37,460 bases of DNA from Candidatus Pacearchaeota archaeon. GTDB taxonomy: Archaea > Nanobdellota > Nanobdellia > Pacearchaeales > GW2011-AR1. Each line of letters opens with the position of its first letter. Position 1 is the stretch's first letter. The position numbers were made by a program, and so were the translations under genes. Below the pieces are notes generated by a model, which saw only the letters and a program-made list of their open reading frames with translations, made no database searches and was not told the DNA's origin. Shown here one piece after another: positions 30,673 to 37,460 of the stretch. The stretch spans positions 1-37,460 of the forward strand of contig VGKS01000005.1 in the NCBI GenBank assembly GCA_016866935.1, in the 5' to 3' direction.

Positions 30673-31854
30673 TCAAATAGATTTCTTAAGAATTGAACTT
30701 ATAGGTAAATTTTTTGGACTTGGAAGTTTTGTTTTTCTGTATCTTAGAAATATGAATATTATTACTATTAAAACTACACCTATGAAAAGATAAAGAATCC
30801 AGGAGCTTGATTCTTCTTCTACAATACTACATATTCCGACACAGCATGATCCATCTAGAGTCTGAACGTTTTGTCCTGAACAGGTTTCTGTAGCCGAGCA
30901 GAACTTTCCTCCGAGTTCAGAGCAATAGTACTCTGGATTTGAACTATTTGTAACTTGACTATCATTTTGAGTAAAATATATCTGGAAAGATATGTTCTCT
31001 ATTGCTTCAGACCCTTTAGATATTAAGATTGTCTCTAAAATATCTGTGTTTGTATTTATAAGAGATATGGATAAATTTACAGTTTGATTTGCACCAAGAT
31101 TTATTGAATTATTACTTAAAGAAAATATGTCTTCGTTATATACAAAATAAATTCCTTCGACTGCTTGTTGACCATTGTTTCTTATAGAAATATTATAAGA
31201 TTTAGGAGAGTTTATTTTTAATGTTTCTCTTAATATTTTAGGATAAACTGTTAAAGATATTCTTTCTTGAGTGGACTGAGAATCTGTAATGAAAATTGGA
31301 ACTTGATATTTCCCTATTGTTGCTATATAAAATCCTGATTCTTTAGAATCTGTATCAAAATTTACATTGTTAATTCCAGGATTTAATATTATAGACATTT
31401 CTTCTGGGAAGTCAGAGTTTATAGTTTGAGAGAAGTCAAGATTTGAGTTTATAGATATAGAGAAGTCTTGATTTGTAATTATAAACCCAGGATTTATTGA
31501 ATAGTCAGTCAAGTTACTTGTTACTTCGAATGTTTGATTAAAGTTCACTAATTTGGTTTGACCATTCACTGTTGTAGCTATATTGTTTATGAAAAGAGTA
31601 TAATTATTTGAAGTCGAAGGTACTTGAGCATATAAGTAATATTTATCCAATATTCTTCTTAAGTCATAGTCGACTGCTATCGCTACATGACCTCTCTTAA
31701 AAATAATATCGGATCTTTCTATTGGCTCTAATATATTTCCTTGTATTTCTATAATCATCGTTTCAGAACGCTGATAAAATGGAAGCATTGTTGTGCTTAC
31801 AGAGGATACTAAAGGTAAAATCAATAATATAATTAAAAGTAATAATATCTTCAT
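30673..31854 (-). CDS. Exported Cys-module protein with C-terminal anchor, 393 aa
   Basis: Signal peptide (MKILLLLIILLILPLVSS), a long beta-rich ectodomain with many Asn-x-Ser/Thr sites, then the module CSELGGKFCSATETCSGQN...GSCCVGIC (about residues 315-345), and a membrane helix WILYLFIGVVLIVIIFIFL with a short basic tail. The same Cys module occurs in the next gene. It starts 1 base from that gene's stop, so they share an operon. Function unknown; likely a surface protein. Confidence 0.8.
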   Translation of the reverse strand: MKILLLLIILLILPLVSSVSTTMLPFYQRSETMIIEIQGNILEPIERSDIIFKRGHVAIAVDYDLRRILDKYYLYAQVPSTSNNYTLFINNIATTVNGQTKLVNFNQTFEVTSNLTDYSINPGFIITNQDFSISINSNLDFSQTINSDFPEEMSIILNPGINNVNFDTDSKESGFYIATIGKYQVPIFITDSQSTQERISLTVYPKILRETLKINSPKSYNISIRNNGQQAVEGIYFVYNEDIFSLSNNSINLGANQTVNLSISLINTNTDILETILISKGSEAIENISFQIYFTQNDSQVTNSSNPEYYCSELGGKFCSATETCSGQNVQTLDGSCCVGICSIVEEESSSWILYLFIGVVLIVIIFIFLRYRKTKLPSPKNLPISSILKKSI

Positions 31855-31855
31855 T

Positions 31856-33706
31856 TTACTTGCTCATTTCTTTGAGCTTTGCCATTGTATCTTCCATTTC
31901 CTTATCTTTACTTGATAAAGGTCTTCTTATTGGAGGAGTAGATGATGGTGAGATTATTCTAGGTTGTGCTCTTGGGTAAGGCATTGGTCCTCTGTATGGT
32001 GGGAAAGGAGGTCTTCCAGGAGGCGATGGTCTGCTAGGCCCCCCTGATGCAGGAGACTTATTATTTCTTGACTTGAATAGCATCATCTTTAATTTATTAC
32101 GGAATAATATTCCTACCACAACTAAAATTATAAGGATTATAAGTAAAATCATCCAAACTCCTAACCCTGACGATTCCGATGATGTACTCTTTACTCTGCA
32201 ACAAACATTTCCTTTTATAGGGCATGAGGATGGTATTTGCTCTTCAATATCAAGACATGAATCATCACATGTTCCTCCCGCAGTTGTACATTCATTTGTT
32301 TGAGGAGCAGGTCCGCAAGTTCCTAGACAGCATGTTCCTTCAGTGGACTTTTGAGTTGAACCAGAACATACTTCTCCAGTTAAACAAAGTTTTCCAGATA
32401 ATGCAGAACATGATTGTAATGCTGGAGCCTTAGAACAACATTCCTTTGTTCCAGGACACAAGTATTCATTTAATACCTCCCCTTCTAACTGGGCACAGTT
32501 TAGTGCTGATGTGCAATAATATCCAGCGGGTTCACAAGGATCAGCAGGACTAGGACCAGGACCAGGACCAGCTACAGCTCTTGACTCTCCAGCATAAAGA
32601 AGGAATCCTGTATCTCTTATATTATTGTTATTCCAACAACCTTCGCTAGTTGTTATTGTCTCAAAGTATTTCTTAGAGTTAGTTTCCTCTGCTGAGTTTG
32701 TTCCTTGTAATGATAATATAGCTAGGGCAGAATCATAGTATCTATTGTATGGGGTATTAGGAGCTTCCCAGAACTTTAACTGTTGCTGTTGTTGAACTAG
32801 TTCTGAATATTGATCCTGACCATCTGTTAATATATGAAGTAAGCTACTTGGAAGGAACTTCTTGTTTGACTCAGACAAAGCAAGAAGATAAGGAATATAT
32901 TCACTTACTGATAACCCTAATTTGTCAAGAGCAATAGTAGCCCATAATGTCCCTTCATAATCACATGATGTAGATGATGAAGTAAGACACTTGGAATTTA
33001 TCCTTTCAGTCGTTGTTCCAAGAGCGGATGTTGAATGAGCTACTGGAGAAACATAAATTGTTGACGAACCTGTTCTTTGGTATAATGTAGAAGTTGTAAA
33101 GTCTTTATTACAAGAAATAGTGTAATTATAATCTATGCACGTATTAGCGACGCGAAGCCAGAATCCTTCTTGGGCTATTGAAAGACAAGATCCTGGATTC
33201 CCGGATATAGTCATATCCTCATTAATTGTTATAGATCTCTGTTGTTCATTTGAATAAGATAAATTACACCCAGATGACTCGTGATTCTCTATATCTATTT
33301 CTATATACCAAGTTAATTCGGTTGCTGGTTTACTCTTTGATAATATCCAGCTTTTAATTTCATTAGTATTTCTTCCTATTCTATTGTATGCAAGCAACCC
33401 CTGGGCTGTATCTTTAAGAGGATTAGAAGATTCTTGCCAGTGATTTCCTGAAACAGCTTTACTTTCTATTACTGAAATTAATTTTGAGTTTCCTCCCAAG
33501 GCTAAAACTCCAAAAACTGCTTCCTGAAGAGAAATTGAACTTTGAGCTTTTGATTCTACTTGAGACTGCAAGCATTGGTATGCTTTTGCTACAAAATTTG
33601 TGTTTCCAGAGTTTGACGAAGGATTATTTGTAGATGCATTTTGCGCAATAGCAATAGATATAAAAGATACAAACAATAAAAATATCAAGACACCCTTTTT
33701 ATGCAT
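31856..33706 (-). CDS. Exported alpha-toroid-like and Cys-module protein, 616 aa
   Basis: Signal peptide, then a region with repeated helical units resembling the alpha/alpha toroid of terpene-cyclase and prenyltransferase relatives (DYEGTLWATIALDKLG, YYDSALAILSL, RDTGFLLYAG). Next come several Cys modules (about residues 385-500), including CSALSGKLCLTGEVCSG...GTCCLGTC, then a membrane helix (WMILLIILIILVVVGILF) and a Pro-rich cytoplasmic tail (SRPSPPGRPPFPPYRG). A proline-rich inner tail may bind partners. The function is unknown. Its signal peptide faces the divergent LamG gene. Confidence 0.78.
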   Translation of the reverse strand: MHKKGVLIFLLFVSFISIAIAQNASTNNPSSNSGNTNFVAKAYQCLQSQVESKAQSSISLQEAVFGVLALGGNSKLISVIESKAVSGNHWQESSNPLKDTAQGLLAYNRIGRNTNEIKSWILSKSKPATELTWYIEIDIENHESSGCNLSYSNEQQRSITINEDMTISGNPGSCLSIAQEGFWLRVANTCIDYNYTISCNKDFTTSTLYQRTGSSTIYVSPVAHSTSALGTTTERINSKCLTSSSTSCDYEGTLWATIALDKLGLSVSEYIPYLLALSESNKKFLPSSLLHILTDGQDQYSELVQQQQQLKFWEAPNTPYNRYYDSALAILSLQGTNSAEETNSKKYFETITTSEGCWNNNNIRDTGFLLYAGESRAVAGPGPGPSPADPCEPAGYYCTSALNCAQLEGEVLNEYLCPGTKECCSKAPALQSCSALSGKLCLTGEVCSGSTQKSTEGTCCLGTCGPAPQTNECTTAGGTCDDSCLDIEEQIPSSCPIKGNVCCRVKSTSSESSGLGVWMILLIILIILVVVGILFRNKLKMMLFKSRNNKSPASGGPSRPSPPGRPPFPPYRGPMPYPRAQPRIISPSSTPPIRRPLSSKDKEMEDTMAKLKEMSK

Positions 33707-33794
33707 TATCTATTAGAGAATAAGGTGTTTATAAAGATTATTAAAAATTTTAGTAAAGAGTAATGTTTAAAATTAAAGAGATTCTTTGGGTTAT

Positions 33795-35852
33795 ATGTTA
33801 AGAAAGAGGAATGTATTATTTGTAAGCATCTTAATTTTCATTTTTATTGCTATAGCTACTGCGGCAATATTTGAAGATAATGATTCTAGCGATTTTTCTC
33901 AAGGAAGTTTTTATAGAACTTTCTATAATACTTCTAATTCGGTACACTTTTTACAATTAAACATATCACAAGGATTTAACTCTGGAAATTATTCATCAAG
34001 AATTTTTGATTCAGGAATAAATTTTACTTGGAATAATATTTCGTGGACTAGTGAATTATGTTATGGTTGTGAATTAATTGGAAATTCTTTAATTGAAACT
34101 GGAAATTTTGTAAGGCCTTTAAACATGAGCGGGAATATCTTGCTTTTGCACATGAATGAATTGAGCGGGAATATAACTGATTACTCCCCATATAATATTA
34201 CTGGGAAAGTTGCTTTGTTTGAAGGAACAGAATATGGAGCCATTGGAAGATTCAATACCAGTATAGACTTTGAAAACGGAATAGGGTCAAACGGAGAATA
34301 TATTAATTTTTCTACACCTGCTCCAATGAATAGTTTGAGTAATCAGATTACTTTAGAGTCATGGATAATGGCTGAGAGTTTTCCTTCTGACCCTACAATT
34401 ATAGATAAAGGAACTTCATTATTATCATTTTTCGTTTCTTCTGGAGCAAGTAATCTTTTAACATTTATTTTGGATACTAGTTCCGGATCAGCAACCACTT
34501 ATACAGCAAACACGGATATGGATACCGGTCAATGGTATCATGTAGTTGCTACATATAATGGCTCTCAAGTTAGATTATACTTAAACGGGGAACTTGACAA
34601 TACTCCTGTAGCAAGAACTGGAACTGTCTCTACAAATAGCTTGGATTTAGTTGTTGGATCTGGATGGAGCGCGTCTAACCCTAATGCCTTTCCATTTGAT
34701 GGATTAATTGATGAATTAGCAATATATAATAGGTCATTGAGTGCTCAAGAAATTCAAGACAGATATGCTAGAGGAGCATTAAGATTAAACTTAAGCGTTA
34801 GAAGTTGTAATGATTCTTCTTGTGTTGGGGAAAGTTTCAATAAAATAAATGGAATATCTCCTCAGAACTTGAATTTAATTAGCAATAGATACTTTCAATA
34901 TAAGTTTGATTTCAATACTGAGAACACAACAATAACTCCTAAATTATATAATGTAACGACAAGTTATGTTGTTACAAATGCTCCTCCTACGATTAATTTG
35001 ACTTACCCTTTTAATAATACTAATTATGCTTCGTGCCCGTCATCGAGTATTAGACAATCATATTTAGCCCAGCTCCAGACAATAGATGAGATTAAAATAA
35101 GAAGAGGGGAATCTGAATCAATAGAATTGCCTGTTAAAAATAATGGGTTGAGATTCTTGAATAATTGCTTATTCACTAAGAGTGCTGGAGTTTCGGAGTG
35201 GATATCTGGACAGGATATTTACTCGCTAAGCCCTGGACAAACAATTAATTACATATTTTCTGTAAATGTTCCAATTGATGCAGAGGTCGGAGATTATTTT
35301 GTAACTCTTGGTGTTAGTTGTCAAGAAGTAAACTCAAGTTTCACATATCAGATAAGTGTTTTAGGTGGAGAATTTGAACTTAATATATTAGAATCAGAAA
35401 GAGTAGGAACAAAGCTAAGAGTAAGTTACGCTATAGAAAACTTTGGAGAATCTGAAAAAGAACTAAATGTTAATTATAAGTTAATTGATTCTGATAGTCA
35501 AATCGTTTCTGAAGGCTTATTTGATTCTGCTAGATTATTAACTAGGGAAAGAAAAGAATTTGAAGGAGAATTTGAACTTCCTAGAAATTCACTAGGAGAG
35601 TATACCCTCATAATGGAAGTTTCTGATAACTTAGATACTGTACAAAAACAACAAGACGTTAGATTGACCACTGGAGGAATATCTGGTTTTGCAATATCAG
35701 ATAACAATCTTAGAACTATTGCATGGTTTGGAATAGTTGTATTACTGAGCTTTGGAATATCTATAGTAATTAAAGTAATAAGAAATCAGCTTGCAGTTAG
35801 AAGAGCCAATCAAGAAATGCAAAGACAATTTATTACTATTGATTTGAATTAA
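33795..35852 (+). CDS. LamG-domain surface protein with C-terminal anchor, 685 aa
   Basis: Signal anchor (residues about 5-25), then a LamG/concanavalin-like lectin domain (residues about 110-325: LHMNELSGNITDYSPYN, LESWIMAESFPSDPTIID, WYHVVATYNGSQVRLYLNG, FDGLIDELAIYNRSLSAQEI). Beta-rich, Asn-glycosylation-rich segments follow, then a C-terminal membrane helix (IAWFGIVVLLSFGISIVIKVI) and a basic inner tail. LamG domains often bind glycans. Start: ATG 33795 rather than the TTG at 33786. It is divergent from the Cys-module operon. Confidence 0.88.
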   Translation: MLRKRNVLFVSILIFIFIAIATAAIFEDNDSSDFSQGSFYRTFYNTSNSVHFLQLNISQGFNSGNYSSRIFDSGINFTWNNISWTSELCYGCELIGNSLIETGNFVRPLNMSGNILLLHMNELSGNITDYSPYNITGKVALFEGTEYGAIGRFNTSIDFENGIGSNGEYINFSTPAPMNSLSNQITLESWIMAESFPSDPTIIDKGTSLLSFFVSSGASNLLTFILDTSSGSATTYTANTDMDTGQWYHVVATYNGSQVRLYLNGELDNTPVARTGTVSTNSLDLVVGSGWSASNPNAFPFDGLIDELAIYNRSLSAQEIQDRYARGALRLNLSVRSCNDSSCVGESFNKINGISPQNLNLISNRYFQYKFDFNTENTTITPKLYNVTTSYVVTNAPPTINLTYPFNNTNYASCPSSSIRQSYLAQLQTIDEIKIRRGESESIELPVKNNGLRFLNNCLFTKSAGVSEWISGQDIYSLSPGQTINYIFSVNVPIDAEVGDYFVTLGVSCQEVNSSFTYQISVLGGEFELNILESERVGTKLRVSYAIENFGESEKELNVNYKLIDSDSQIVSEGLFDSARLLTRERKEFEGEFELPRNSLGEYTLIMEVSDNLDTVQKQQDVRLTTGGISGFAISDNNLRTIAWFGIVVLLSFGISIVIKVIRNQLAVRRANQEMQRQFITIDLN

Positions 35853-37422
35853 CTAAAGAACTTTTTGATTTTCTTAGTCTTCTGGATACTTCAACTAACG
35901 GATTCTTTATATCTGGAGCTTTATCTATTAATTTAAGGTCTTTGTAAAAAGAGTCGTTGCTGTAGTTAGGAGGCAGAATCTTTTTTTTCTGTCTAAAATG
36001 CCAATCAAGTTGAGATTTTATGTAACCTTCTTTAAGGGGAGGGTCGTTTAGTTTATTCCAATCTCTTATTTTTTGGGATACATAATCATCAGGATAATTA
36101 AGACATCTCAGAAAAGTTAGAAGAACAAAAAGTCCTCTTTTTCTTCCCTCTGGAAGCCCTTTCAACAATTTCTTTATTGATTGAGGGTACATATCTTCTG
36201 TAACTCCTGTATAATCTGCAACATATTCTTCAGATATTCTTTTCTTTTCTTCTTTTGGTTGACTTTCGGATTTCCAATTGAGAGAGGTTTCAAGTAAATG
36301 TTGCGATTCATTTTCTTTTGCTTGTTTATAGAATGGCTTGATTATTATTCTTAGAGGATTCGCATTTGCTGGAGTAAAAGATAATATTTCGTCTTTATCT
36401 AATACTACGCTAGAAAGGGATGTCTTTTCATGAAGAGAATAAGGCATTCTGAATAAATGACGAGGGGCTACTAATACTAAGTCTAGTGGAGCTATATCTT
36501 CTGTTTTGATATCTTCTGCAAATTCTTTAGCATATTCAGATTTAGAAGATATAGTCACTTTATTTCTAGACTCGACTTCAGATTTATTTAAATTAGAGAA
36601 ACCACATTTTTCACACTCGAAATATTCTTTGGAGCTTATTACTTCAAAGAATCCTCTGCATATATCATTAGTACATCGCAGTTTCTTTGCTGTAATTTTG
36701 TAATCTGGCCTTTCTAGAGGTGTTGAGCAAACGTTACATTTGAATAATACTGAACTTTTCTTATTAGCACCACTAGAACATTTTGGACATGTAATTGTCA
36801 ATAAATCTTCTTTAGAAAGATTCATTCTTTCTTTAACTGCTTCAAAGTTTATCCCTAATTCTTTTAATTTTAAACTGAACTTAGGCTTTATCTTTTGCAT
36901 AAGGAACTCGACTATGGCTCTAGGCCATTCAGGAAACATGTCTTTTGTTTTCAAACCTCTAAATTCGATAGGGAATGCACTTGAAGGAACTATTATGTGC
37001 AAACCTTTAGATCCTGAAAACTTTAGACCGTAACTCGTTATCCCAAAATTCTCTAGTTCTTCTACCAATAAAAGGGCTGCAATTTTAGAATAGTCAAGAA
37101 ATGGTGAGTCTATATCTATCAGAAGATCCCACGACTTTCTGTTTTCAGACATTTCTTTTTGAGTCATGTCCGAATTTATTGCCAATGGGTCATTCCAAAT
37201 TTCTTCTGAAGCATGAAAAGATGTTGCTCCTTTATTTACTAAACCCATTATGTCAGAGATATACTGTATTGTATCAGGTCTTTTACCAAATCCTTCGAAA
37301 TATCTAGGTACAACTTCTCTATCGCGCGCGAATTCAAGAATTGCCTGTTGAACCTTTGGGTTTGAGTAGTATAGTTTTGTTATTGATCTTATTCTCTTTT
37401 CTTTCTCTGATACCTCTTCCAT
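35836..37422 (-). CDS. priS: DNA primase: PriS fused to a PriL-like C-terminal domain
   Basis: A single-chain archaeal primase. The catalytic PriS core has Asp103-Ile-Asp105 in LLIDIDSP and SGSKGLHIIVP (residues 136-146); the nucleotide-binding motif RHLFRMPYSLHEKT is later. Four Cys pairs (CPKC, CNVC, CTNDIC, CEKC) form zinc ribbons inside the core. The C-terminal part (residues about 400-528, LPEGRKRGLFVLLTFL...WHFRQKKKILPPNYSNDSFYKDL) resembles the PriL C-terminal domain, as in Nanoarchaeum equitans, which has a fused primase. The Cys that hold the PriL 4Fe-4S cluster are absent (PQ and PNY at the expected sites). 528 aa; the gene overlaps the LamG stop by 17 bases. Confidence 0.9.
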   Translation of the reverse strand: MEEVSEKEKRIRSITKLYYSNPKVQQAILEFARDREVVPRYFEGFGKRPDTIQYISDIMGLVNKGATSFHASEEIWNDPLAINSDMTQKEMSENRKSWDLLIDIDSPFLDYSKIAALLLVEELENFGITSYGLKFSGSKGLHIIVPSSAFPIEFRGLKTKDMFPEWPRAIVEFLMQKIKPKFSLKLKELGINFEAVKERMNLSKEDLLTITCPKCSSGANKKSSVLFKCNVCSTPLERPDYKITAKKLRCTNDICRGFFEVISSKEYFECEKCGFSNLNKSEVESRNKVTISSKSEYAKEFAEDIKTEDIAPLDLVLVAPRHLFRMPYSLHEKTSLSSVVLDKDEILSFTPANANPLRIIIKPFYKQAKENESQHLLETSLNWKSESQPKEEKKRISEEYVADYTGVTEDMYPQSIKKLLKGLPEGRKRGLFVLLTFLRCLNYPDDYVSQKIRDWNKLNDPPLKEGYIKSQLDWHFRQKKKILPPNYSNDSFYKDLKLIDKAPDIKNPLVEVSRRLRKSKSSLVNSNQ

Positions 37423-37460
37423 AATTTTTTAGTATCTAGTATGTTTATATGAATTGTTAT

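Noticed and set aside
30509-30793. 94-aa plus-strand ORF
   Set aside because: It overlaps the end of the gene at 30115-30630 in another frame and then the antisense of the 393-aa protein; basic composition comes from the Lys tail read out of frame.
1-37460. CRISPR array or cas genes
   Set aside because: No regularly spaced direct repeats and no cas-like proteins are seen.

Overview
The window is chromosomal DNA from an AT-rich archaeon. Its rRNAs have archaeal signatures and it carries eS19, eL39, eL31, Hjc, TrmY, a Cbf5-type pseudouridine synthase, archaeal RNase P RNA, form III RuBisCO and archaeal TATA boxes close to start codons. Unlinked 16S and 23S genes, a PriS gene fused to a PriL-like C-terminal domain, a short Cbf5 and many small membrane proteins point to the DPANN group, most likely the Pacearchaeota/Woesearchaeota (Nanoarchaeota) side. 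That lineage call is inference; the 16S sequence could settle it.

Layout. 0-1.2 kb: pyrB and a small unknown gene. 1.2-4.0 kb: a 16S rRNA unit with its own promoter and processing stem, interrupted in the decoding centre (between E. coli positions 1401 and 1402) by an ~825-nt intron encoding a LAGLIDADG endonuclease. 4.0-5.9 kb: small unknown genes, a histidine phosphatase and tRNA-Ala(UGC). 5.9-9.6 kb: a separate 23S unit with a long, near-perfect processing stem and a 437-nt intron without an ORF at E. coli position 2593. 9.6-12.2 kb: membrane proteins, RNase P RNA, a membrane metallopeptidase-like protein, tRNA-Phe(GAA) and a decayed tandem copy of it. 12.2-15.8 kb: a pilin/ABC-transporter operon and a divergent pair encoding a small membrane protein and a pilin-like protein. 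15.8-18.4 kb: form III RuBisCO, a stand-alone NFACT-R protein and a CRM/YhbY protein. 18.4-20.3 kb: eS19-eL39-eL31 and a MazF-type toxin/antitoxin pair. 20.3-25.0 kb: lysS with an overlapping histone-fold gene absent from the ORF track, an acidic micropeptide, an acylphosphatase-like protein, a DUF362 protein, TrmY and Cbf5/TruB. 25-26.7 kb: Hjc and thioredoxin reductase. 26.7-35.9 kb: a dense block of exported or membrane-anchored proteins (DUF192, nuclease-LTD fusion, LTD protein, pilin-like protein, M64-like peptidase, two Cys-rich proteins, a LamG protein). The window ends with a fused PriS-PriL-like primase.

Two things stand out. Both rRNAs carry introns that look like group I rather than the usual archaeal bulge-helix-bulge type: P7 (R/S-type) elements, guide sequences complementary to both exons, and GNRA-capped hairpins are visible by eye. 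Both introns sit at ribosomal functional centres and both place the guide sequence unusually far (130-180 nt) from the 5' splice site. The second is the surface-protein block, which suggests a cell-contact or scavenging lifestyle. An exported nuclease together with form III RuBisCO (AMP/nucleoside salvage in archaea) suggests use of external nucleic acids, but this link is inference, and the other salvage enzymes are not in this window.
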